6,493 nt of DNA from Verrucomicrobia bacterium UBA2970 (lineage in GTDB: Bacteria > Verrucomicrobiota > Verrucomicrobiia > Limisphaerales > AAA164-E04). Within the stretch, counting starts at the first letter, position 1. Each line of letters begins with the position of its first letter. Both the position numbers and the translations under genes were made by a program. Below the pieces are notes generated by a model. It made no database searches. It was given only the letters and a program-made list of their open reading frames with translations, and was not told where the DNA came from. The stretch covers positions 1 to 6,493 of the forward strand of contig DEAY01000487.1 in assembly GCA_002348345.1 (NCBI GenBank). Reading direction: 5' to 3'. Positions 1 to 6,493 of this stretch are shown here, one piece after another.

Positions 1-111
1 GAACGATTGAATGGGATCGGCCCCATCCCTTCTTGCACCAAGTGATGAAACAAACTAAAAGTTCTCCTAATTAGTGCTTGCTTTCGTTGGCCAAGACTCA
101 ACCATTCCGCC

Positions 112-1350
112 ATGAACCAGCCTTCAGTCTCATCCCTGGTCCTAGGCCTCATGGTCTCCCTTCAAACCCTGGGGGCCACCGAGGAGTGGAGTCGGTTTCG
201 GGGACCCAATGGAACGGGACAAACCGGGAGCTCGGCAAACTTCAAGGCCTTGTCCGATCGGCATGTCGTCTGGAAGCGGGCGCTTCCCGGCGAGGGTCAT
301 TCCTCCCCGGTCCATTGGGAGGACCGAATCTTTCTCACCAGTACCGACCCCGCGTCCGGAGCCTTCCGGATCGTCGCACTGGAGGAGGAAAGCGGTGCAT
401 TCGCCTGGGACAAAGCGTTTCCCTATCAACCCTTCAAGAAACACAAGTTCAACAGCTTCGCCTCCCCCACCTGCGCCGTAGATGGGGATCGAGTCTTTGC
501 CAGTTGGGGAACACCCGAGTCCCTGTTTCTCGCCGGGCTCGACCATCATGGAAACCTCATCTGGAAACGGGATCTCGGGGTATTTCAAAGCCAACACGGC
601 CCAGGAACTTCCCCCATGCTCTTTGAAGATCTCGTCATCATCACCAACGAGCAACTCGGGGAAAGCTTCATCATCGCAGTGGACCAGAAAACCGGAGAGA
701 CCCGCTGGAAAACCCCCCGGCGTAGCGCCAAGACCGCTTATTCCACTCCGTGCCTCTCTGAGGATGCCAAGGGCAATGCCATTCTCCTCGTCAATAGCCA
801 AGCGCACGGCATTGGAGCGCTCAACCCCCGAACCGGGGCCCCCCTGTGGGAATATACGAACGCATTCGATAAGCGCAGTTGCAGTTCACCGGTGATCGCC
901 GGGGGACTCGTCTTCGGAAGTTGCGGTAGCGGAGGAGGAGGCAACTTTTTGGTCGCCGTCCGTCCGCCCGACGGACGCTCCCGAACCTCGCCCGAGCTGG
1001 CCTACGAAATCCGACGCTCAGCGCCTTACGTCCCAAGTTTCCTGGCCCACGGCGGCTTCCTCTTCCTCTGGAGTGACGGCGGAATCCTCTCGTGCGTCGT
1101 CCCGGAAACTGGGGAAGTCAAATGGTCGGAGCGGACCCGGGGCCGATTCTTCGGATCCCCGATTGCCGTCAATGACCAACTGCTGGCCGTCAGCGATGCC
1201 GGAAAGCTCTATGTGGTCTCCGGTAATGGAACGTTCAAGATTCACACTACGTTCGACCTCGCCGAAACCTGCCACTCAACGCCGTCGGTCTCGAATGGTC
1301 ACCTTTTCGTCCGTAGCATCGGCCACCTCTGGAAATTCAGATCCCAATAA
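112..1350 (+). CDS. Secreted PQQ-like eight-bladed beta-propeller protein
   Basis: The 412-residue product starts with a short hydrophobic signal peptide (residues 5-22, likely cut after Leu-Gly-Ala), so it is probably periplasmic or exported. Just after it comes WSRFRGPNGTG (26-36), an opening motif common in PQQ-like propeller proteins of planctomycetes and verrucomicrobia. The rest is a series of blades. A small-Ser/Thr-Pro signature followed by a beta hairpin recurs near residues 66, 119, 168, 213, 260, 308 (degenerate), 350 and 391, at 41-53 residue spacing, which gives eight blades. Blade ends carry the T-G-x-x-x-W type motif, as in KTGETRWK (193-200), RTGAPLWEY (240-248) and ETGEVKWSE (332-340). 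No dehydrogenase-specific catalytic residues or extra domain are visible, so enzymatic activity cannot be claimed; a binding, scaffold or BamB-like role is equally possible. The ATG at 112 has no clear Shine-Dalgarno but is placed exactly before the signal peptide. The gene stands alone and converges on the broken hydrolase gene. Confidence 0.85.
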   Translation: MNQPSVSSLVLGLMVSLQTLGATEEWSRFRGPNGTGQTGSSANFKALSDRHVVWKRALPGEGHSSPVHWEDRIFLTSTDPASGAFRIVALEEESGAFAWDKAFPYQPFKKHKFNSFASPTCAVDGDRVFASWGTPESLFLAGLDHHGNLIWKRDLGVFQSQHGPGTSPMLFEDLVIITNEQLGESFIIAVDQKTGETRWKTPRRSAKTAYSTPCLSEDAKGNAILLVNSQAHGIGALNPRTGAPLWEYTNAFDKRSCSSPVIAGGLVFGSCGSGGGGNFLVAVRPPDGRSRTSPELAYEIRRSAPYVPSFLAHGGFLFLWSDGGILSCVVPETGEVKWSERTRGRFFGSPIAVNDQLLAVSDAGKLYVVSGNGTFKIHTTFDLAETCHSTPSVSNGHLFVRSIGHLWKFRSQ

Positions 1351-1493
1351 CGGTGGAAGCCACTCCGTGCGATGTGATCGTTCTTGGTGCCGCCTCGTCT
1401 CCCGCATGACCGCATGATGCCGCAGGGACGAGCGAGGATCCGGCAAGGTTGGGCGATCCTTAAGTCTGGGGCCTCATCAGATGATTTCCTCGA

Positions 1494-2502
1494 CTACCGC
1501 TGATCCACAACGACACGGTGGATCAGACTCATATAAGCACGATTAATAAAGCCCGTCGGATTACCCTTTGTCTGATCCCATTCGCTTGTGACTTTTGCCT
1601 CGTAAACCTCCTAAAGGGATTCGCCTTCTTCGATCAACGCCACCATCTGTTGGTGGATGATGGTGAGCATTTCAATATAATCAACCAGACCCTGGTAATC
1701 GGAAACAGGCCCATGACCAGGGATCACAACGGTGTTCTCGTCTATCTGCTTCAACGTTTGCGAGCAAAACTTGATGAGACCGTCGAACTGGCCGCCATTT
1801 CCAGCATGGATAAAGGGGTAACCGGTATTGTTGTAGACATCGCCCAGGTGAACGGCGTTATGCCCCCGAAACACCACCGCCGTGTCACCCGTCGTGTGGG
1901 CGGGGCCGAAGTTGCATGAGATCAATCCACTCTCCGTTGAAATGGAACTGCATGGTTTTGTCAAAGGTGATATGCGGCCAGGCCTCTTTCGGATAGGCGT
2001 TCTGCTCATAGGATGCGAAGACCAGGTCGATGATGTGATCTTGCTTCATCATTTCCCGCGAGCTGGACTGGGCAACGAACCAGGTTCCCTGAGGACCGAG
2101 GGCCAAATTGCCTTCCGCGTGATCAAAGTGCCAGTGAGTGTTGATGGCGAAATCAATCCCTTTGCATTCTCGTTCGCCCCCTATCTTGCCGATCGCGGAT
2201 TTGATCTTAGGCATGAGCACTGGAAATTGATCGTCTACGATCAGAACGCCATTATCCCCGATGCTGACCGCGATGTTGCCGCCCGTACCAAAGAGAACGT
2301 ATCGGTTCTCACCGACCTTCTCGCTGATGATTTGTGTTTTCTCAATCGTCCACCCAAGGGGCTTAAACGAGCTAAGAAATTCATCGAGATTCTTAGGCCT
2401 GGGAACCGGTTTCGCGTCGTGTGCAAGCAGGCTCCCCGTCGTCAAGGAAAGGGCCACAACCCACAGAATCGTCTCTAGAACTTGGATTCTCATCGGTTTC
2501 AT
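1494..2502 (-). pseudogene. Secreted MBL-fold metallohydrolase, broken by a frameshift and an amber stop
   Basis: Read on the minus strand, this encodes a metallo-beta-lactamase-fold hydrolase in two frames plus a tail behind a stop codon. Numbering is from the ATG at 2502. Residues 1-28 form a signal peptide ending SLLA. The motif HWHFDH (123-128) supplies His123, His125, Asp127 and His128. The first frame then runs out at a TGA at 1885-1887. Dropping one base near 1903-1912 joins MQL to GPAHTTGD and restores His202, Asp221 (LGDVY) and His263 (PGHGP), which completes a two-metal site. The second frame meets TAG at 1611-1613 after EEGESL. Reading past it gives 38 more family-like residues, including SEWDQ and NPTGFINRAYMSL, to a TAG at 1494-1496. 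Repaired length is 335 residues. A GGAG at 2505-2508 lies 2 bases from the ATG at 2502 but 11 from an in-frame ATG at 2493, so the latter may be the true start. The unrepaired first frame lacks three metal ligands and should be inactive. The substrate is unknown. Assembly error is the main alternative for the frameshift. Confidence 0.85.
1500..1526. terminator. Perfect 9-bp inverted repeat at the end of the broken hydrolase gene; possible terminator
   Basis: CTGATCCAC (1500-1508) and GTGGATCAG (1518-1526) are exact reverse complements around a 9-base loop. The repeat lies between the convergent propeller and hydrolase genes and overlaps the last ten codons of the ancestral hydrolase frame. 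No run of T follows on either strand, so it is not a standard Rho-independent terminator. It could be a bidirectional or degraded terminator, an mRNA 3'-end stabiliser or a regulatory palindrome. The repeat is plain in the sequence; its function is inferred. Confidence 0.35.
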
Positions 2503-2714
2503 GACTCCATCGATCACCACCGTCAGTCGATCGAAGCCCGACGTCAAGTCAGTTGGAAGCGGTTGCCGGGGCGATTCCCCTGCGAGTCCACCTGAAGTCG
2601 TTGATCCCAACAATCCCCGATGCAAGCACCATGGCTGGTCGATCGCCCCGGACCTAAAGAAGCGGATGGTGCGTCAACCGGAGCACAGAAGCGCCTGTCC
2701 ATCGACTGCTCAGC

Positions 2715-4205
2715 TTAACCCGGCTCCGTCTGAGCCCTCCCCAGGCGGGACTTGATGCAACGAAAAAGGAGTGGTCCGAGAAAGGCCGCCAACAGAATCA
2801 GGATCAACACCGCACAAATCGGACGGTTCACGAAGGGCATCCAGCTCCCCTCCGATTTGATCAAGCCGGTTCTTAAGTTTTCCTCGACCATCGGTCCCAG
2901 AATCAGCCCCAGAATCAGTGGAGCCAGGGGAACACGCCCGGCCTCCAATGCAAAACCAACGAGCCCAAAGGCAACCATCAAGTAGACATCGAACAGACTA
3001 TTCCTCAAGGCATACGCCCCCACCACCGAACAGACCACCACCGCGGTCAGGACAATCGACCGGGGAAGTTTGAGGATCAGGCGAAAGGTCTTGATGCCGA
3101 TGTAACCTGCGGGAAGCAACAGCAGTTGGGTCACCAATGCGATGACAAAAATCGCCTGAACTTGCGCTCCGCTTTGTTCGAATAACATCGGGCCTGGCTT
3201 AAGGTCGTACATCAGCAACGCACCCAACACAATGGCGGTGACGGAATCGCCCGGAATCCCAAACACCAACGCTGGAATCCAGGCCCCACCCACCGCCGCG
3301 TTGTTGGCACTGGTGGGCGCCACCACTCCCTCGGGGGTCCCCTGCCCAAACCTCTCTTTGTGTTTGGACGTGCGTTGGGCCAACCCGTAGGCTGCCCATG
3401 CCGCAATATCCGCCCCCGCCCCAGGCAAAGCCCCAATCAACGTCCCGAGCGTCGACGACTTGAGCAACGTTCCCTTGTAACGCCACATCGTTCGTCTCAG
3501 CTCAGAGCCATCGACACCGACCTGCCCCGTCACGGCAGACTCCCTGAGCTTTTGAGGATGCCAGATATTTCGCAACACCTCGGAAATGCCGAAGAGCCCG
3601 ATCATCACCGGGATAAAGCCAATGCCACTCATGAGCTCAATGCTCCCAAAGGTGTATCGCTGGCTGCCGCTCACCACATCGATGCCGACCGTCGAAATCA
3701 ACATGCCGACCGCCGCAGAAAGAAGGCCCCGATAAGTCCGGCCAGAACTCACGACCGCACTCATCGACAATCCAAGAACCGCTAGCCAGAAGTACTCGAA
3801 GTTACTGAACCTGAGGGAAAACCGAGCCAATTGCGGTGCCAAGAGAATCAAGAGCCCCACCCCCACCATCCCTCCCAAACAGGAGCACAAGAGATCCAAC
3901 CCCAGGGCAAGCTGGGCCTGGCCTCGTTGGGCCATCACATGGCCATCAAGCGTGGCAGCCGCAGACGCGGGGGTTCCTGGAATTCGGAGATAGGTGGCGG
4001 GAATATCGCCGGCAAAAATCGCCGTAAAGCTCACCCCGATGATCAACGCCAACCCCGCATTCGGGGGCAGATAAAAACTGATCGGCACAATCAATGCCAC
4101 CGCCATCGTGGCCGTCAATCCCGGTGTCGCCCCCACAAAAACACCGAACACCATCCCCAAGAACCAGGGAAACAAAATGTTCCATTGAAGCAATTCGGCT
4201 AGCAT
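2715..4205 (-). CDS. tctA: TctA-family large permease subunit of a tripartite tricarboxylate transporter
   Basis: This 496-residue integral membrane protein matches the large (about 12-helix, about 500-residue) subunit of TTT carriers, which normally work with a small membrane subunit TctB and a periplasmic binding protein TctC to import citrate or other carboxylates. Both family hallmarks are present (numbering from the ATG at 4205): GATPGLTATMAVAL (25-38) leading into LRIPGTPASAAATLDG (73-88), and the second-half copy GALPGAGADIAAWAAYG (258-274) leading into APTSANNAAVGGA (296-308) and FGIPGDSVTAIVLGA (315-329). The LILGLILGPMVEEN stretch near the C terminus also fits the family. The protein looks full length and intact. 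An in-frame TTG at 4211 would add two residues; neither start has a good Shine-Dalgarno. No tctB or tctC lies on either side: upstream is a divergent cyclophilin gene, downstream after 212 bases is the broken hydrolase. Family assignment is firm; substrate cannot be read from sequence. Confidence 0.93.
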   Translation of the reverse strand: MLAELLQWNILFPWFLGMVFGVFVGATPGLTATMAVALIVPISFYLPPNAGLALIIGVSFTAIFAGDIPATYLRIPGTPASAAATLDGHVMAQRGQAQLALGLDLLCSCLGGMVGVGLLILLAPQLARFSLRFSNFEYFWLAVLGLSMSAVVSSGRTYRGLLSAAVGMLISTVGIDVVSGSQRYTFGSIELMSGIGFIPVMIGLFGISEVLRNIWHPQKLRESAVTGQVGVDGSELRRTMWRYKGTLLKSSTLGTLIGALPGAGADIAAWAAYGLAQRTSKHKERFGQGTPEGVVAPTSANNAAVGGAWIPALVFGIPGDSVTAIVLGALLMYDLKPGPMLFEQSGAQVQAIFVIALVTQLLLLPAGYIGIKTFRLILKLPRSIVLTAVVVCSVVGAYALRNSLFDVYLMVAFGLVGFALEAGRVPLAPLILGLILGPMVEENLRTGLIKSEGSWMPFVNRPICAVLILILLAAFLGPLLFRCIKSRLGRAQTEPG

Positions 4206-4333
4206 CGTCAATCGAGCAAACGGGTGCCCTCAGTCCCCCCCGACCATACCCAGAGGGTTGCCACTCCAAAACCAAAATCGCTCGCTTCTCGTCGTGGATT
4301 CATCGACCATCCGATTCTCAAAGACGACTCAAA
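4206..4333. promoter_or_regulatory. Divergent intergenic region between tctA and the cyclophilin gene
   Basis: The 128 bases separate two genes read outward, so by inference they hold the promoters of both. I found no convincing -35/-10 pair or operator palindrome, and no clear Shine-Dalgarno in front of either start. An A-rich patch around 4267-4277 is the only compositional feature. The call rests on gene arrangement only. Confidence 0.4.
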
Positions 4334-5212
4334 ATGCATTCCACGATGAAATCGATCACGGCGGCCCTTGGGATCCTTCTGACGAGCAGCTCATGGTGCC
4401 AGGCAGCCAATCCGTCTGTTCCCGGCCTTTTCGCCGTCTTCACCACCCACCAGGGCGCCTTTACCTGCCAACTCTACTTTGAACGGGCCCCTCGCACCGT
4501 CGCCAACTTTGTCAGCTTGGTGGAGGGCTCGCGTCCCTGGGTCGATTTCACGAACGCCACCGTCGCAACAGAACCCTTTTATCACCAGACCACGTTTCAT
4601 CGGGTGATTAAGGGGTTCATGATTCAAGGAGGCTCTCGTGACGGCACCGGAACCGACGGGCCAGGATATCGATTCCAGGACGAAATTCATCAGGACCTCA
4701 AGCACCACCGAGCCGGCATCCTTTCCATGGCCAAGACCGCACAGCCCCATACCAATGGCAGCCAGTTCTTTGTGACGCTTGCCCCGACACCCTGGCTCGA
4801 CGGCATTCATTCCGTCTTTGGAGCCGTCATCGAAGGACAGGCTGTCGTCGACCAAATCGGTGCTTCAGACACCGACCCTCGAGATCGTCCTCTGGAAACC
4901 CAACGGCTGCAATCCATCGAAATCATTCGCCGGGGGAACGATGCCCAGCGCTTCGCGGCTCAAAGTCTCAACCAAGCCCTCCCTCGCGTCAGAGGCGTCC
5001 CGCTCGCCATCGTCCGCCAGGGAAGCGACTTCAAACTCGAATGGACGGCCCAAGAGAACCATTCCTATCACGCATTCTTTTCCGCCGACTTTGAAACCTG
5101 GGGCGTCCAAACGCTAGGGGCGCTCGGCTCGGTTTCTATCGAAAGCTTTATCCGCAATTCCCACTCCCACTTCTTCAAGTTCGTCGAGTCGGAACCGGAT
5201 CTTGCGCCCTGA
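4334..5212 (+). CDS. Exported cyclophilin-type peptidyl-prolyl cis-trans isomerase with C-terminal extension
   Basis: The 292-residue product catalyses cis-trans isomerisation of proline peptide bonds, probably on exported proteins. A signal peptide spans residues 5-24 (ending SSSWCQA), so it should act in the periplasm or outside. The cyclophilin domain covers about 33-197. Residues that form the active site in human cyclophilin A are all kept: Arg90, Phe95, Met96 and Gln98 in FHRVIKGFMIQGG; Phe146 in NGSQFF; Trp154 and His159 in WLDGIH. Residues 205-292 are an extra segment not found in minimal cyclophilins. It reads as beta-type sequence with FKLEW, FFSADFETW and a closing HFFKFVES, resembling the small C-terminal domain on many verrucomicrobial exported proteins (from memory, not searched). 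The reading frame is open back to 4094 inside antisense tctA, but the signal peptide fixes the start at ATG 4334 or ATG 4346. It converges on lepB with 12 bases between stops. Confidence 0.9.
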   Translation: MHSTMKSITAALGILLTSSSWCQAANPSVPGLFAVFTTHQGAFTCQLYFERAPRTVANFVSLVEGSRPWVDFTNATVATEPFYHQTTFHRVIKGFMIQGGSRDGTGTDGPGYRFQDEIHQDLKHHRAGILSMAKTAQPHTNGSQFFVTLAPTPWLDGIHSVFGAVIEGQAVVDQIGASDTDPRDRPLETQRLQSIEIIRRGNDAQRFAAQSLNQALPRVRGVPLAIVRQGSDFKLEWTAQENHSYHAFFSADFETWGVQTLGALGSVSIESFIRNSHSHFFKFVESEPDLAP

Positions 5213-5224
5213 GCTCCTCGGGCC

Positions 5225-6370
5225 TTAGAAGCCACTCCGAAAAAAAGGCCATACCACCCAGGCCTGACGGCTGACGATTGCCCCTTCAGGCACATCGCCC
5301 CAAACGCGGCTATCCAAACTGAGAGCCGAATGATCTCCCAAAACAAACACCCGCCGGTCCCGAACCGTGAAGAACGAGTCCTCAGTCGGAAAGCGGGGTG
5401 CCACCGCAGCATACCCGTTTGCATGAGCCACCGCCCCATTAACATAGAAGGGAACGCCCTCTCCATCCAAGGTTTCTGGCACGACTCCGTCTGCGCGAAT
5501 CTTTCCATCGTCACCGATGGAAATCTGTTCTCCAGCAAAGCCAACCAATCGCTTCAAATAAAACGGAGCGCTTGGGAGGGCATCAATGCTGGAAGCACGA
5601 AAGACCACGGCATCGCCGCGGCGGGGCCGTCGAAAATTGATACTGAGCCGATCCACCCACATCCAATCCCCGCTCCGAACCCTCAGATGAATCACTTCCG
5701 CTCCCGCTTTGAAAACGGCTCCATCCTTCAGGCCGGCATGAAGCCACAGTTGAGGCGGAGGAAACCAAACACGATGGACCATGTCGCCGATCGCATATCG
5801 CTGCCAAAGCCGAAACGGCCCCAGTCTGCGAGGTGCCGCGTCCACCAGTTGCAAGCGACCGCTCTCCCGAGCCTCACTCCGCACCGCCCTCTCTCCATAA
5901 AACACAAATCGGTGCAGCCGCGTCCACAGCCCTCTCGTCTGGAGAACCGCTCCCCCCTTGATCGACTCGATCGCCGGCCCACGGAAACTCGGCTCCATCG
6001 AACCGGTCGGCACCCACATCGGATGAATCAAAAACGTTCGAATGCCGAGAACCAGAATCCCAACCACCAGCAACGTTTCCAGGATTGCCCCGGTCGCCCC
6101 CGAGGGGCTGAATCGCTCGCGCCAACGCCGGAACTCAGATTCCAGCGCTGAGCCTGATTGAAGTCGCATTTCCCCCTCATTCGATTGAAGCCAAGATTCA
6201 CATCCCTGGAGCCATGCTTGGGTCCCCCTCACCTCCTCAATGGCCAGTCGATCCCCTTCATGACGAAGCCGCGCCCTCAGCCAACGCCATTGGTGCGCTA
6301 ACCGCCGACGCTGACAGGCAAGCCTCCATCCCGTTGTCATTCGTTTGAACATCGTCCGATCCTGCTTCAT
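5225..6370 (-). CDS. lepB: Signal peptidase I with long N-terminal arm and large insertion
   Basis: This 381-residue inner-membrane serine protease cleaves signal peptides from exported proteins. The catalytic boxes are clear: box B MWVPTGSMEPSF (118-129) with nucleophile Ser124; box C GDWMWVDRLS (234-243) followed by RRGDAVVF (250-257); box D YLKRLVGFAGE (271-281) with general-base Lys273; and box E LGDHSALSLDSRVWG (344-358). One membrane segment lies at about 95-115, just before Ser124, so the catalytic part is periplasmic. Two things differ from the usual 200-320 residue enzyme. An Arg- and Trp-rich arm of about 90 residues, likely cytoplasmic and helical, precedes the membrane segment. 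Ser124 and Lys273 are 149 residues apart, against 55 in E. coli LepB (Ser90, Lys145), which implies an insertion of about 90 residues (roughly 131-232). The ATG at 6370 is chosen because AAGGGAG lies 10 bases upstream; an in-frame TTG at 6379 sits too close to it, and an ATG at 6352 is also possible. Confidence 0.92.
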   Translation of the reverse strand: MKQDRTMFKRMTTGWRLACQRRRLAHQWRWLRARLRHEGDRLAIEEVRGTQAWLQGCESWLQSNEGEMRLQSGSALESEFRRWRERFSPSGATGAILETLLVVGILVLGIRTFLIHPMWVPTGSMEPSFRGPAIESIKGGAVLQTRGLWTRLHRFVFYGERAVRSEARESGRLQLVDAAPRRLGPFRLWQRYAIGDMVHRVWFPPPQLWLHAGLKDGAVFKAGAEVIHLRVRSGDWMWVDRLSINFRRPRRGDAVVFRASSIDALPSAPFYLKRLVGFAGEQISIGDDGKIRADGVVPETLDGEGVPFYVNGAVAHANGYAAVAPRFPTEDSFFTVRDRRVFVLGDHSALSLDSRVWGDVPEGAIVSRQAWVVWPFFRSGF

Positions 6371-6380
6371 CCTAACCAAT

Positions 6381-6387
6381 CTCCCTT
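6381..6387 (-). promoter_or_regulatory. Ribosome binding site of lepB
   Basis: On the minus strand this reads AAGGGAG, 10 bases before the ATG at 6370. It is the clearest Shine-Dalgarno match in the window, and it favours that ATG over the in-frame TTG at 6379, which would begin only one base downstream of it. Confidence 0.55.
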
Positions 6388-6493
6388 GAAGAACTCAATT
6401 TGTGATCATTCGGGAGCGTGCCCGATGCGATAACGCCGCATGCCGTGTTCTCTTTGCAAACCATCTCCCAGGAGGCAGGCGATCAAGGGAAAA

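Noticed and set aside
11..29. GGGAT/ATCCC hairpin upstream of the propeller gene as a terminator of a preceding gene
   Set aside because: The stem is only five pairs and is followed by TTCTTG rather than a T-run; no upstream gene is visible.
33..61. TTGCAC and TAAAAG separated by 17 bases as a sigma-70 promoter for the propeller gene
   Set aside because: Spacing is ideal, but the boxes match consensus at only three and four of six positions, which is easily chance.
1391..1437. Imperfect inverted repeat with GCAT/ATGC and CCC/GGG arms between the convergent genes
   Set aside because: It needs several bulges to pair and has no T-run; not distinguishable from chance in GC-rich DNA.
1518..1919. 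Plus-strand ORF of 133 codons over the hydrolase region
   Set aside because: It is antisense to the metal-ligand-bearing hydrolase frame and shows no protein-like motifs.
2510..2534. TCGATC/GATCGA inverted repeat just upstream of the hydrolase start as an operator
   Set aside because: Only six pairs around a 13-base gap, the arms do not extend further, and TCGATC-like words are common in this window.
2896..2919. Tandem 12-base near-repeat (CCCAGAATCAGC/T) inside tctA
   Set aside because: It encodes the LILGLILG stretch that is typical of TctA C termini, so protein constraint explains it.
3946..4275. Minus-strand ORF of 109 codons overlapping the tctA start, considered as a remnant TctB
   Set aside because: It overlaps the conserved TctA N-terminal coding in another frame, is Gly/Asp-rich and lacks hydrophobic helices.
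6372..6464. A 30-codon minus-strand ORF (ATG at 6464) ending one base before the lepB ATG, as a possible leader peptide or coupled small gene
   Set aside because: GGGAG directly abuts its ATG with no room for ribosome spacing, the sequence has no recognisable motif, and other frames here are also open by chance.
6440..6493. Plus-strand ORF open to the window edge from an ATG at 6440, and AGGAGG at 6470-6475
   Set aside because: Only 18 codons are visible, nothing is recognisable, and no start codon follows the AGGAGG at proper distance inside the window.

Overview
This is a roughly 60 % GC stretch of bacterial chromosome with five protein genes and almost no spare DNA. The best guess for the source is a member of Verrucomicrobiota or a close relative in the PVC group. 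The guess rests on gene style, not on a marker gene: an exported PQQ-type beta-propeller protein opening with a W-x-R-F-R-G-P-N-G-T-G motif, an exported cyclophilin with a C-terminal extension ending in an aromatic-rich beta-type segment, a signal peptidase I with a long N-terminal arm and a large insertion, and mostly weak or absent Shine-Dalgarno sites. No rRNA, tRNA, CRISPR array, insertion sequence or phage gene was seen.

Layout: (1) 112-1350 (+), a secreted eight-bladed PQQ-like beta-propeller protein. (2) 1494-2502 (-), a secreted metallo-beta-lactamase-fold hydrolase that is broken twice. A one-base frameshift lies near 1903-1912 and an in-frame amber codon lies at 1611-1613. Repairing both by eye gives one continuous 335-residue protein with all seven metal ligands. 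(3) 2715-4205 (-), a TctA-type large membrane subunit of a tripartite tricarboxylate transporter, with no TctB or TctC gene in the window. (4) 4334-5212 (+), an exported cyclophilin-type peptidyl-prolyl isomerase, divergent from tctA. (5) 5225-6370 (-), signal peptidase I, convergent with the cyclophilin gene across a 12-base gap. No gene-free stretch exceeds 300 bases.

The genes do not form an obvious pathway or operon. Four of the five products act at or beyond the inner membrane by their own signal peptide or anchor: the propeller, the hydrolase, the isomerase and the signal peptidase. The fifth is a membrane transporter subunit. The cyclophilin and signal peptidase are both general factors for exported proteins, but their convergent orientation argues against co-regulation. 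I found no new multi-gene system. The most informative signal is the decayed hydrolase gene, whose missing C-terminal tail can be read straight through the stop codon and which looks lower in GC than its neighbours.
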